In this document: piece after piece, positions 18,750 to 27,922 of the stretch
Layout: each line of letters begins with the position of its first letter
Position numbering within the stretch: the first letter of the stretch is position 1
NCBI GenBank assembly: GCA_964425605.1
Contig: CAYRNR010000014.1
Coordinates: 18,645-82,644 of the forward strand
Length of the DNA stretch: 64,000 bases
Reading direction: 5' to 3'
Source of the DNA: CAYRNR01 sp964425605
GTDB taxonomy: Bacteria; Myxococcota_A; UBA796; UBA9615; CAYRNR01
The notes under the pieces: model-generated
Database searches by the model: none
What the model saw: only the letters and a program-made list of their open reading frames with translations
Told to the model about the DNA's origin: nothing
Translations under genes and position numbers: made by a program

Positions 18750-20255
18750 ATGTGGGATAATCCCCGCGTGGAACAGTTGATCGACGAGATCGCGGAGCTC
18801 GTCCGCGCCCGGTACACCATCCTCTACCTCCTGAGCTGGGAGGAGGAGCGGACCGAGCGGCTCCTGGGGCAGGTGGCGGAGAAGCTGTCGCGGGACATGC
18901 TGGTGATGGCTGCCGGCGCGCCCCTGGACGGCGGCGACGAGATCCCCTCTCCCATGGCCCTGCTGGACCGGCTGGACGCCCACGAGGGTCCCCTGCTGTG
19001 CGTCATCGAGGACTACCACCCCTACATCGAGGACCCGGCCATCGTCCGCCGGCTGCGCGACCTCGAGGTGAAGATGGCCGAGCAGGGCAAGACGCTGTTG
19101 CTGGTCAGCTCCGTGTATCGCGTGCCGCGCGAGCTGGAGAAGGACGTGCGCGTCGTCGACGTGCCGCTGCCGGACGTGGGCGAGGTGGCGAACCTGCTGG
19201 CGGTGGTGATCCGGAGCCGCAAGCTCAAGATCGACGTGGACCTGTTCGAGAAGTTCGTCAAGGCCTCCCTGGGCCTGACCGAGAAGGAGCTCAAGCGGGT
19301 CTACACGCGCATCGCCATGGCAGGGGCCGGCTTCGACAGCGACGACCTGGACACGCTGATCCGCGAGAAGAAGAACATCATCCGCAAGTCCGAGTTCCTG
19401 GAGTTCTACGACCGGGCCGAGACCATGCTCGAGGTGGGGGGCTTGGACCAGCTCAAGGACTGGCTGGTCAACCGCAACCGCGCGTTCACCGAGAAGGCCC
19501 GCAAGTACGGGCTGCCCCAGCCCAAGGGGCTGTTCCTCGTGGGCATCCAGGGTTGCGGGAAGTCCCTGACGGCCAAGGCCGTGGCCTCCCTGTGGCGCAT
19601 CCCGCTGTTGCGCCTCGACGTGGGCTCGCTGCTCCAGGCCACGGGGACCACCGAGGAGAAGCTGCGAGACACCATCCGGCTCGCCGAGTCCCTCAGCCCG
19701 GTGGTGCTGTGGATCGACGAGATCGAGAAGGCGTTCGCAGGTGTGGAGACCGGCGCGGCCGAGGCCGCCGGCGCCAAGCGGGCGTTCGGTCAGTTCATCA
19801 CCTGGCTCCAGGAGAAGACCCAACCGGTGTTCGTGGTGGCGACGGCCAACGATGTGGCCAACCTGCCGCCGGAGCTGCTGCGTAAGGGCCGCTTCGACGA
19901 GATCTTCTTCGTGGACCTGCCCAACGTGCACGAGCGCGAGTCCATCTTCCAGATCCACCTCAAGCGCCGCAACCGCGATCCGGACCTGTTCGACTGCTGG
20001 ACCCTGGCCGACGCCGCCGACAAGTTCAGCGGCGCCGAGATCGAGCAGGTGGTGATCTCCGCCATGTTCGCCGCGTTCGCCGACGGGCGGGAGCTCGGCC
20101 CCAAGGACATCCTCGCCGCCCTGCGCGAGACCGTGCCCCTGGCCGTGACCATGGATCGGCGCATCAAGGACCTGCGCGAGTGGGCGCGGGACCGCACGCG
20201 GCCGGCCACCTTCGACACCCGCCGTATCGACTTCTTCGACCTCGAAGAGGACTGA
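18750..20255 (+). CDS. Ycf46-like AAA+ ATPase
   Basis: 501 residues. The N-terminal quarter (RARYTILYLLSWEEER) matches the Ycf46 family known from cyanobacteria and plastids. A degenerate first half is followed by a complete AAA+ module: Walker A GIQGCGKS (265-272), Walker B VLWIDEIEK (about 320) and an Arg-finger region ending LRKGRFDE. It is cytosolic with no membrane segment. Family members have been linked to regulation of CO2 uptake in cyanobacteria. Here the role is unknown. The ATG at 18750 lacks a strong ribosome site, and the GTG at 18768 is an alternative. The stop touches the stop of the converging glycosyltransferase gene. Confidence 0.88.
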   Translation: MWDNPRVEQLIDEIAELVRARYTILYLLSWEEERTERLLGQVAEKLSRDMLVMAAGAPLDGGDEIPSPMALLDRLDAHEGPLLCVIEDYHPYIEDPAIVRRLRDLEVKMAEQGKTLLLVSSVYRVPRELEKDVRVVDVPLPDVGEVANLLAVVIRSRKLKIDVDLFEKFVKASLGLTEKELKRVYTRIAMAGAGFDSDDLDTLIREKKNIIRKSEFLEFYDRAETMLEVGGLDQLKDWLVNRNRAFTEKARKYGLPQPKGLFLVGIQGCGKSLTAKAVASLWRIPLLRLDVGSLLQATGTTEEKLRDTIRLAESLSPVVLWIDEIEKAFAGVETGAAEAAGAKRAFGQFITWLQEKTQPVFVVATANDVANLPPELLRKGRFDEIFFVDLPNVHERESIFQIHLKRRNRDPDLFDCWTLADAADKFSGAEIEQVVISAMFAAFADGRELGPKDILAALRETVPLAVTMDRRIKDLREWARDRTRPATFDTRRIDFFDLEED

Positions 20256-21359
20256 TCAGGACAGCGATTCGTAGAGCCGCGCGTACCCCTCGGCCATGCG
20301 CCGGGCGGTGAACTGCTCGGCGACCCGCTCCCGGCCCCGGGCCCCGTGAGCACGGCGCGCGTCCGGATCGTCCAGGAGGCGGGCCAGGGCCGCGGCCAGT
20401 CCATCCTCGTCCCCCGGCGCCACCACCACCCCGCCCTCTCCGACGGTCTCGGCCACGTCGCCCACGTCCGAGGCGATCGCGGCCACGCCGTGGCCCATGG
20501 CCTCGAGCAGCGCGACGGGATGGTGCTCGGACAGGGACGGCAACGCGAAGAGATCCCCCGCCCCCAGGACCGCGGCCGCGTCGGGCACGTGCCCCGGCAG
20601 GACCACGCGGACCCCCGCCGGACACCGGGCCGCCAGCCCCTCCAGCCGCGCCCGCTGAGGCCCCTCGCCGAGGACCAGCGCGGTCACCGATCGACGCGAG
20701 CGCCCGCCGAGCCCGCCGAGGGCGCGCACGAGGACGTCGAACCCCTTGGCCGGCTCGAGGCGCCCCGCAGCGACGACCAGCCGATCCCCGGGGTCCACGC
20801 CGAACCGCTCGCACACCTCCGCGCGCTCGATGGGCACCAGGCGGTCCGGGTCCACGCCGTTGGGGATCCACACGAGGTGGTCGGCCGGCACACCCCGTGC
20901 GTCGCGCAGCTCGGCGAGGGCCCCCCGCGAGACGCACACGACGCGGCGGGCCCATCGCAGGGCGCGCGCGTCCATCCGCTCGTACAGCCGCTCCCGCGGG
21001 TCGCGAGACAGCCACCCGTGGTGCGTGGCGATCAGCGGCAGCCCCGTCATCGCCGCGACCGCGGTCCCGTACACGTGCCCCTTGGGATCGTGGGCGTGGA
21101 TCGCGCCGTGACCGCGGCTCCGCCGGATCAGCCCCAGCAGCAACGTCGCATCCACGGGGCCGTGGGTGGGCAGGCGCAGCGCGCGCACGCCGCGGCGCGT
21201 CAGGGCGTGCAGCAGGTCCGGGTCGTGGACGTGGGAGATCACCCCCACGTCACAGCGGTGTCCCATCCGCGCCAGGGCCGGGATCAGGTCGAGCAGGACG
21301 CTGTCGGGCCCAGCGCGTTCCACGGACGAGCGCAGGTGCAGGACGGAGGGGGAGCCCAT
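20256..21359 (-). CDS. Glycosyltransferase family 4
   Basis: 367 residues with a two-Rossmann GT-B layout. The N-terminal domain has HAHDPKGH and THHGW. The C-terminal donor-binding domain contains AAGRLEPAKGFD and the acidic EHHPVALLEAMGHG motif of GT4 enzymes. It should transfer a sugar from a nucleotide donor to an envelope glycan or lipid. It lies 19 nt downstream of the coiled-coil lipoprotein gene on the same strand, so the two are probably cotranscribed. The acceptor is not known. Confidence 0.9.
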   Translation of the reverse strand: MGSPSVLHLRSSVERAGPDSVLLDLIPALARMGHRCDVGVISHVHDPDLLHALTRRGVRALRLPTHGPVDATLLLGLIRRSRGHGAIHAHDPKGHVYGTAVAAMTGLPLIATHHGWLSRDPRERLYERMDARALRWARRVVCVSRGALAELRDARGVPADHLVWIPNGVDPDRLVPIERAEVCERFGVDPGDRLVVAAGRLEPAKGFDVLVRALGGLGGRSRRSVTALVLGEGPQRARLEGLAARCPAGVRVVLPGHVPDAAAVLGAGDLFALPSLSEHHPVALLEAMGHGVAAIASDVGDVAETVGEGGVVVAPGDEDGLAAALARLLDDPDARRAHGARGRERVAEQFTARRMAEGYARLYESLS

Positions 21360-21378
21360 CGAGGGAGGGGATCGGAGG

Positions 21379-22539
21379 CTAGTGGAGAACCACGACGAAG
21401 TTCTGGTTCTCGAACTTCTCGAGGTTGTACAGGGTGATCCGGCAGCGGCTGCGATCCGAGGTGTCCACCGTGTAGTCGGTGTTCTTGACGAACAGATCGT
21501 TGGGCAGCAGCTCCGCCCCGGAGACGGAGTTCCTGCCGAAGGCCGAGGCGGCCAGGGAGATGGTGTCCTCCTCGCGCAGGTCGATGGAGTAGATGAACAG
21601 GGACGGGTCGAGTTCCTTGAGCCGCTTGCCCCCGATCTTGATGATGCCCTCGGAGCGCAGGTTGGACCGGTGGTCCACGTAGTAGCGGGCCGAGGACATG
21701 TGGGTCTCCATCACCGTGTTCTCGTCGAACAGGTCGTCGCGCTCGGCCACCACCGCGTCGTGTCGCATCTCCAGCTCCTCGAGCTCGGCGGTGAGCTCGT
21801 CGCGCTGGTGCTCGAGGATCTCGAGCTCGGCCTGCAGGTGGGTGGCCATCTCCTGGGCCTCGTCGCGCTCGGAGACGATCTTCTTCTCGTACTGGACGTT
21901 GAGGAAGTAGGGGCTGACCTTGGCCGTCCCCTGGGTCACGGAGGTGCCGTAGACGCCGCCCTCGTAGAAGTTCCAGACCTCGTGGCCGGGCACCAGGCGG
22001 TCGGTGATCAGCGCCTTCTCGATGGCCCGCTTGGCCTCCTGCTCGCTCAGGCCGATCTGGTTGGTCAGGTAGTCCATGGCGATGCCGTAGTGGGTGTCGC
22101 CGCGGTTGACCGTCACCGGCAGGGGCAGGCGGCTCTTGATCTCCTCGATCTCGGTGCGCAGCTCGTCGATGCGATCCTGCTTGGAGAGGATGTCCTGGAT
22201 CAGCCCCGCGTAGGAGACGTCCTCCTCGTTCTCGAGCTTCTTGCGCAGGTGCTCGGCCTCCCGCGTGGTCAGCTCGATGCCCTTGAGGCTCTCGCCGGTG
22301 GCCTCCTTGTACTGCTTGGCCAGCGCGATGTACTCGGCCTGCTCCTCCTTCATCTCGCCCTCGAGGCCCACGATGGAGTTGGCGTCCCCCATCTGCTTGC
22401 CCAGGGTCTCCGGCGTGCCGGACGGGCTGATGACGAAGTCTGCGGCGTCCTCCTCGTCACCGCCGCCGAAGCAGCCTGCGAGCAGCATCGGGATGCCGCC
22501 CAGGACGAGTACCAGCGTCAACAGGGTTCTTGCGAACAT
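21379..22539 (-). CDS. Coiled-coil lipoprotein with LysM-like segment
   Basis: 386 residues. The ATG at 22539 has GGGAGGG 8 nt upstream and is followed by a signal peptide with an LLAGC lipobox. Two long charged helices with heptad character (about residues 50-120 and 230-290) flank a segment reading TVNRGDTHYGIAMDYL, which resembles a LysM module. The C-terminal 90 residues look like a small beta domain. It is probably an envelope protein that contacts peptidoglycan and forms coiled-coil assemblies. It precedes the glycosyltransferase on the same strand. The open frame upstream of 22539 is not supported. Confidence 0.82.
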   Translation of the reverse strand: MFARTLLTLVLVLGGIPMLLAGCFGGGDEEDAADFVISPSGTPETLGKQMGDANSIVGLEGEMKEEQAEYIALAKQYKEATGESLKGIELTTREAEHLRKKLENEEDVSYAGLIQDILSKQDRIDELRTEIEEIKSRLPLPVTVNRGDTHYGIAMDYLTNQIGLSEQEAKRAIEKALITDRLVPGHEVWNFYEGGVYGTSVTQGTAKVSPYFLNVQYEKKIVSERDEAQEMATHLQAELEILEHQRDELTAELEELEMRHDAVVAERDDLFDENTVMETHMSSARYYVDHRSNLRSEGIIKIGGKRLKELDPSLFIYSIDLREEDTISLAASAFGRNSVSGAELLPNDLFVKNTDYTVDTSDRSRCRITLYNLEKFENQNFVVVLH

Positions 22540-22801
22540 GGCTACGACCCTCCCATGGTCGGTGGCGCGGCTCCGACTCCTCCGCACGCTGTGCGGCAGC
22601 ATACCAAGAATCGGCCCGCTGTCCACATGCCGCGTGCCTCGAGTCCTAGGACACCCGGCTCGCCCTCGGGAGTCCCATTTCGCACAACGTCGGCGCTGCC
22701 CGGGGCTGCCGAATTGTGTTGACTTGCACACGCGCGCTCTCTATGACTGCGGCCCTAGTCGGCGCACCCTGTTTCGCGTCGGCGGGAGGCTGACCAAGCG
22801 G

Positions 22802-23806
22802 GTGCGAATCGGGATCGTGGTGAACCGTCTCCGGAGCCTCCGGGACACGTACACGACATCCCATCTCGCCGCGGCAGCGACGAGAGCGGGCCTGCAGGCC
22901 TTGTTCATTGAAATCGGTGATTTCACCCTGGACTCCGAGGACAGAGTCCTGGCCCTCGGCCATCGGGTTCCGTCGCAAGCCACCACCCCCGCGGGCGTGG
23001 TCGAGGCGGTCCCCCGGATGCCGCGCGGCCTGCTGGACGTGCAACAGCTCGACGGGCTGCTGCTGCGCAACAACCCGGTGCGCCGGACGGTGCTCGACTT
23101 CGCGCGAGCGCTCGAGGACCGGGGCGTGGTGGTGCTCAACGACCCCGACGGCCTCGCCGCGGGCGCCGGCAAGCTGTACCCGCAGGCCCTTCCTCGTCAC
23201 CTGAGACCCAGGACGATCGTCACGCGGAACCTCTCGGTCCTCGAGGCGTTCCGCAGGGATCTCGGCGGTCCCGGCGTACTCAAGCCGGTCCGCGGATTCG
23301 GCGGCCAGGGTGTTCGACTCGTCCAGCAGCACGACGCGCTGCCGCTGGACGGAAAGCTCGCGCGGCTCCTCGGAACGCCGGATGGTTATCTGGTGTTCCA
23401 GGAGTACCTCGACGGCGCCGAACGGGGTGACAAACGGATCCTCCTGGTGGAGGGTGAGCCCGTCGGTTGCTACACGAGGATGCGCGGGGCAGGAGAGTTC
23501 CGGCACAACATCCACGCGGGTGGACGGGCCGTGCCGGCGGAGCTCGACGACGCGGATCGCGAGATCTGCGACGCCCTGCGCGCGCCCCTGGAGCGCGACG
23601 GGATCTTCCTGGCCGGGCTGGACGTGATCGACCGGCGGGCCGTGGAGGTGAACGTGGTGGCGCCGGGTGGGATCGCGAACATCGAACGGACGACGGGTCG
23701 GGCGGTGGCCGCGGGGATCATCGAGCGACTCGTAGCACGCCTGGGCTCCTCGGAGCACGATCAGGCGGAGGCCGGCGCCACAAGCAGGTGGTGCCCGGAC
23801 GGATGA
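22802..23806 (+). CDS. ATP-grasp ligase related to glutathione synthetase (GshB-like)
   Basis: About 334 residues. The best start is the GTG at 22802 (VRIGIVVN), with GGGAGG 12 nt upstream. The protein follows the bacterial GshB plan: LNDPDGL, then a glycine-rich ATP-lid segment (VKP-like LKPVRGFGGQG), GDKRILLVEGEPV, and the metal-binding EVNVVAPGG. The segment where GshB has RKDPPF reads LLRNNPV, so substrate recognition may differ. No gamma-glutamylcysteine ligase gene is visible in the window. A glutathione-type or other peptide ligase is likely; the exact substrate is uncertain. Confidence 0.85.
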   Translation: MRIGIVVNRLRSLRDTYTTSHLAAAATRAGLQALFIEIGDFTLDSEDRVLALGHRVPSQATTPAGVVEAVPRMPRGLLDVQQLDGLLLRNNPVRRTVLDFARALEDRGVVVLNDPDGLAAGAGKLYPQALPRHLRPRTIVTRNLSVLEAFRRDLGGPGVLKPVRGFGGQGVRLVQQHDALPLDGKLARLLGTPDGYLVFQEYLDGAERGDKRILLVEGEPVGCYTRMRGAGEFRHNIHAGGRAVPAELDDADREICDALRAPLERDGIFLAGLDVIDRRAVEVNVVAPGGIANIERTTGRAVAAGIIERLVARLGSSEHDQAEAGATSRWCPDG

Positions 23807-23886
23807 GCTGATGCGGACTCCCCGCGCCCACGGGGACCGCGACGATGCATAGCCGTGGCACCCACGGGTGCCGAATAGAGGTGGAC

Positions 23887-24309
23887 ATGCCATCACCGAG
23901 GGCGTACACGAAGGACGAAGTCGTTTCCATGCTGGAGCGGGGCGAGAACCTCGAGGGGATCGACCTGCGGGGCTCCGATCTCTCCGGTCTCGATCTCTCA
24001 GGGACCCGATTGAGGAACTCCAAGCTGGGCGACGCCAATCTGTTCCAGTGCAATCTCTCCGGAGCCGATCTCACCAACGCGAGCCTGTGGCACGCGAACC
24101 TCAAGAACGCCAATCTCGACTTCGCCAACCTCGAGGGCGCCGATCTGGACTTCGCCAATCTCGAGGGCGTTACCTTGCGTAACGCGCGCATCCGCAAGGC
24201 CACCTTCCCCCTCAAGAAGGTGACCATGGAGGAGGTCCGCGCCTCGGTCAGCTCGGGCAAGCGCCTGTGCATGAACACCGGGCCGTACTCCGACGACGAG
24301 CTGTATTAG
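23887..24309 (+). CDS. Pentapeptide-repeat protein
   Basis: 140 residues from the ATG at 23887, which has AGAGGTGG close upstream. About ten A(D/N)LXX-type pentapeptides run from residue 22 to 105 (for example LRGSDLSGLDLSG and NLKNANLDFANLEGADL), predicting a right-handed quadrilateral beta-helix. There is no signal peptide, so it is cytosolic. Pentapeptide proteins may mimic DNA or act as scaffolds, but nothing here points to a target. It converges with the S41 protease gene, 33 nt away. Confidence 0.88.
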   Translation: MPSPRAYTKDEVVSMLERGENLEGIDLRGSDLSGLDLSGTRLRNSKLGDANLFQCNLSGADLTNASLWHANLKNANLDFANLEGADLDFANLEGVTLRNARIRKATFPLKKVTMEEVRASVSSGKRLCMNTGPYSDDELY

Positions 24310-24342
24310 CGGAACCGCGGGGGGGAACGATCGGGGGGGACG

Positions 24343-27087
24343 TCACCGCCCGAGCACGGCGTAGCGGTGCTCGGCGCGGATACCCGTAGCATCCACGGCC
24401 ACGAGCTTGAGGGTGTTGATCCCCTCCAGCAGCGGGATCTCCTCGCGCACGACCACCTTGCGCCCGCGCCGCGCCGGCTCGATCAGCTGCAGCTTGTCGC
24501 CGTCCATCCAGACCTGGACGTGATCCATGCCCTCGTCGTCGCGCATCTCGGCGTGGAGGCGGAGGAGCCCCTCCCCCACGAGGGGACCCTGGTCGCCCTG
24601 GATCGCGATCACCGGCGGGCGATACCAGTCCTCGCGCGCCGTGGGCGCCGACGGGTCCACGGGGAACCCCACGGACGTGCCGACACCGTAGTCGAGGTCG
24701 TCGATCTCCAGCACGAGCCGGGTGGTCGCCGTGGCCGCACCGAACGCGACGCGGAGCACCACGGATCGTGTCTCCCCGGGGGCCAGGGAGGAGATCTCGT
24801 GGTACGGCTCCTGCAACTCGACCCCCTCCCGGCCGGGGTTCTCGAAGGCGACGCGCACCCGCCCCGCGGCCACGTCGCTGTCGTTGCGGACCTCGACGGC
24901 GAACTCGACCATCCGGCCGCCGTCGGCCTCGGGCTCGCTGGAGGTGGGGGAGACGCGCATGGCGTACAGGGGGGACTCGGTGCCGCGGGTCACCACGTGC
25001 GTGGCCACGGGACCGCCCAGGGGGCCGCTGTCGTCCAGCACCACGATCCGGACCCGGTCCATGCGCGTCCGCATGCGCGGCGATATCTCCACGGAGGCCG
25101 TGGCCGTGGCCGACGCGCCGGGCTCCAGATCGCCGATCACGAAGCCCAGCCCGCGCAGGGCCCGGAGCTCGCTGAGGAGTCCGGCGCGCAGGTGCACGAG
25201 GGGACGCTCGGAGCGGTTGGTCAGCCGCAACGTGATCTCCGCGGTCTCGCCGGCGTGGAGGTCGTCCACGTCGAGCACCACCTCCACGTCCTCGGACGGG
25301 GGGCCGCGCAGCACGTCGAGGTCGCCCGCGGCCTGCAGCGGTGAGCCGTCCATCCAGGCCCCGGGGGACGCGCTCCAGGTCACCCCCAGATCGAGCATGG
25401 CGTGCTGCAGCCTCACCTGCTGGTGCAGCCCCTCGGCCTCCACCACGGCGCGGGCAGCCTCCACCAGGGAGTCGCGATCCACCCCGGACGCCGCGCCGAG
25501 GATACGCTTGGCCAGGACCACGGCCAGGTCGGGCTGCCACGGGGCGTCCTCGTCGGACCGCTGCGCGGGGTCGTAGTACCCGTCCCCGGCCCAGGCCAGG
25601 TACGGATAGAGCAGGTGCAGCTCGGGTTCGGCGTTGGCGCCATCGCGCGTCGGCCGCCAGTCGGCGTGGGCGAGGGGCTCGGTCCACTCGGGATCCAGGA
25701 GCTCGTCGGCCAGCGTGACCTCGTCGTCGTCGATGAACAGCTCGCCGAGGACCACGTCCGGCGTGATGCCCACGTCGGCCAGCCAGACGTCCCCGGCCAC
25801 CAGGTAGCGGGCCACGGTGAGCTTCATCTGGAGCTCCTCGCGCAGCTCGTAGGGCTTCTGGACCGTGCCCTTGCCGAAGCTCTGGGTGCCCACCACCAGC
25901 GCCCGGTCGAGGAACTTGAGCCCGCCGGCGAGGATCTCGGATCCCGACGCCGTCTTGCCGTCCACCAGCACCACCACCGGCCACGGCGCCATCGTGCGCT
26001 CCTCGGTGGCCTCGACCCGCTGCCGCAGCCCGTCCACCGAGCCGCCGGAGGCGCCCTGGGTCCTCAGGATCTCGCCGGAATCGACGAAGTAGTCGACGAT
26101 CCACGACGCGTGCAGCATGGAGCCGCCCTGGTTGCCGCGCAGGTCGATGATCACCCCCCCGAGCTCACCCGGCTCGCCGCCACCTTCGGCCTCGGCCTGC
26201 TCCATCAGCCGCGCGAGATCCCGCTTGAACTCCCGCGACGTCTGCTGGCTGAAGTGGTCCAGGGCGAGCAGCGCGTACCTGCCGTCCACCAGCCGGTAGT
26301 CGATGGTGGGCAGCACCACCTTGCGACGCACCAGCTCGAAGGTCCGGCGCCCCTCCTCCCCTGGCCGGCGCACAGTCAGGGTCAGCAGCAACCCCTCGGC
26401 GCCGCGGATACGGGCGATGGCGTCGGCCACCCGCATGTTCAGCGTGGCCACGCCGTCGATGTGCGTGATCACGTCGCCGCGGCGGAGCCCGCCCTCCTCG
26501 GCCGGCGTCTCCTCGTAGACCTTGACCACCGTCAGGACGTCGTTGCGCTTGCCGACCTTGGCGCCGATGCCGCTGAGCGTGCCGCGGTAGCGGGCCTCGA
26601 AGTCGGCCAGCTTGCTCTCGTCGATGACGCGGCAGTGCCGGTCCAGGGGCTGCAGCAGGCCCTGCAGCGCCAGCACCTCGAGATCCGCCATCTCCTCGTC
26701 CACCAGCAGCGGCTCCAGGTGGACCTCCACGAAGGCCATGACCTCGCGCATTCGATCCACCACCGCGACCACGCTGTCCGCGTCCCGGGTCGCGTAGGCC
26801 TGCCGCTCGCGCCCCACCTCCACGGTGTAGACCCCGGAGGCGTCGGGGCCGGTGACCAGCACGCGGTCGCCCGCGCGCTCCAGGCGCTGCAGTCCCGCCC
26901 CGAGCAGCTGGTCCAGCTCGACCTCCTCGGGGCGCCAGTAGCGGTCGACCACCAGCTCCAGGGCCTCGGTGATCACGTCGTCGGGCGCGGCGGTCCCCTC
27001 CTGGGCGCGGGCGGCGGAGCCGAGGGCGAAGGTCAGCAGCAGGGCGGTCGTGGCGGCGCGGGCGAGGGGTACGGGGCACGTGGACAT
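24343..27087 (-). CDS. S41 carboxy-terminal processing protease with long C-terminal extension
   Basis: 914 residues with a signal peptide ending AARAQ. A PDZ domain (about 185-270, GGLRRGDVITHIDG) precedes the S41 protease core. The catalytic Ser381 lies in TASGSE and the general-base Lys406 in FGKGTVQ, spaced 25 residues apart as in Prc/CtpA. The C-terminal 400 residues are unusual for this family. They look like beta-sandwich modules of the CARDB/Ig type (AEITLRLTNRSE, and PGETRSVVLRV), which may bind substrates or envelope partners. The start at 27087 has no obvious purine-rich ribosome site but gives the best export signal. It is divergent from larB. Confidence 0.88.
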   Translation of the reverse strand: MSTCPVPLARAATTALLLTFALGSAARAQEGTAAPDDVITEALELVVDRYWRPEEVELDQLLGAGLQRLERAGDRVLVTGPDASGVYTVEVGRERQAYATRDADSVVAVVDRMREVMAFVEVHLEPLLVDEEMADLEVLALQGLLQPLDRHCRVIDESKLADFEARYRGTLSGIGAKVGKRNDVLTVVKVYEETPAEEGGLRRGDVITHIDGVATLNMRVADAIARIRGAEGLLLTLTVRRPGEEGRRTFELVRRKVVLPTIDYRLVDGRYALLALDHFSQQTSREFKRDLARLMEQAEAEGGGEPGELGGVIIDLRGNQGGSMLHASWIVDYFVDSGEILRTQGASGGSVDGLRQRVEATEERTMAPWPVVVLVDGKTASGSEILAGGLKFLDRALVVGTQSFGKGTVQKPYELREELQMKLTVARYLVAGDVWLADVGITPDVVLGELFIDDDEVTLADELLDPEWTEPLAHADWRPTRDGANAEPELHLLYPYLAWAGDGYYDPAQRSDEDAPWQPDLAVVLAKRILGAASGVDRDSLVEAARAVVEAEGLHQQVRLQHAMLDLGVTWSASPGAWMDGSPLQAAGDLDVLRGPPSEDVEVVLDVDDLHAGETAEITLRLTNRSERPLVHLRAGLLSELRALRGLGFVIGDLEPGASATATASVEISPRMRTRMDRVRIVVLDDSGPLGGPVATHVVTRGTESPLYAMRVSPTSSEPEADGGRMVEFAVEVRNDSDVAAGRVRVAFENPGREGVELQEPYHEISSLAPGETRSVVLRVAFGAATATTRLVLEIDDLDYGVGTSVGFPVDPSAPTAREDWYRPPVIAIQGDQGPLVGEGLLRLHAEMRDDEGMDHVQVWMDGDKLQLIEPARRGRKVVVREEIPLLEGINTLKLVAVDATGIRAEHRYAVLGR

Positions 27088-27166
27088 GGGCAGGGAGCGT
27101 GGCACGAAAGCCCCACGGCCGCAACACGTGCTAAACTCCGCCGGTCCTTCGAAACGGGGTGTTCCA

Positions 27167-27922
27167 GTGGATTCCAAACAGCTCCAGGAACTGCTGTCGA
27201 GCGTCCGCCAGGGTGAGGTCTCCGTCGACGACGCGGCGGCGCAACTCAAGCGCCTCCCCTTCGAGGATCTCGGCTTCGCCCGGGTGGACCATCATCGGGC
27301 GCTGCGCCAGGGCATGGGCGAGGTGATCTTCGGCCAGGGCAAGACCGCGCAGCAGGTGGTGGAGATCTTCACCGCCCTTCGCGCCCACGGCCACCCCGTG
27401 CTCGCCACGAGGGTCGCCGACGAGGCCGTGGCCGCGCTGCTGGATCGGCACCCAGACGCCGTCCACCACGAGCTGGCGCGCTGCGTCACGTGGAGCGAGG
27501 GCCCCGTGCCCGTCACCACCGAGGGCAAGGTGCTGGTGGTCAGCGCCGGCACCGCGGACCTCCCGGTGGCCGAGGAGGCCGCGGTCTCCGCGCGCCACAT
27601 GGGCAACGAGGTCGAGACCCTGTTCGACGTGGGGGTGGCCGGCCTCCACCGGCTGCTCCACGCCCACGACCGGCTGATGCAGGCGAGGGTCCTGATCGTG
27701 GTCGCCGGCATGGAGGGCGCGCTGGCGTCGGTGGTGGGCGGCGTGGTGCCGCAGCCCGTGATCGCGGTACCCACCTCGGTGGGGTACGGGGCCGCCTTTG
27801 GAGGCATCGCCGCCCTCCTGGGCATGCTCACGTCGTGCGCCAGCGGTGTCACCGTGGTCAACGTGGACAACGGCTTCGGCGCCGCGGCCGCGGCCACCCG
27901 CATCACCCGGAGCGAACCATGA
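27167..27922 (+). CDS. larB: LarB, nickel-pincer cofactor biosynthesis carboxylase
   Basis: 251 residues beginning at GTG 27167. The sequence matches LarB, which carboxylates and hydrolyses nicotinic acid adenine dinucleotide to start synthesis of the nickel-pincer nucleotide. The AIR-carboxylase-like half is evident (VSAGTADLPVAEEA, GMEGALASVVGG, PTSVGYGAAFGG). It overlaps larC by 4 nt (ATGA). LarE and the LarA racemase are not in this window. Confidence 0.93.
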   Translation: MDSKQLQELLSSVRQGEVSVDDAAAQLKRLPFEDLGFARVDHHRALRQGMGEVIFGQGKTAQQVVEIFTALRAHGHPVLATRVADEAVAALLDRHPDAVHHELARCVTWSEGPVPVTTEGKVLVVSAGTADLPVAEEAAVSARHMGNEVETLFDVGVAGLHRLLHAHDRLMQARVLIVVAGMEGALASVVGGVVPQPVIAVPTSVGYGAAFGGIAALLGMLTSCASGVTVVNVDNGFGAAAAATRITRSEP

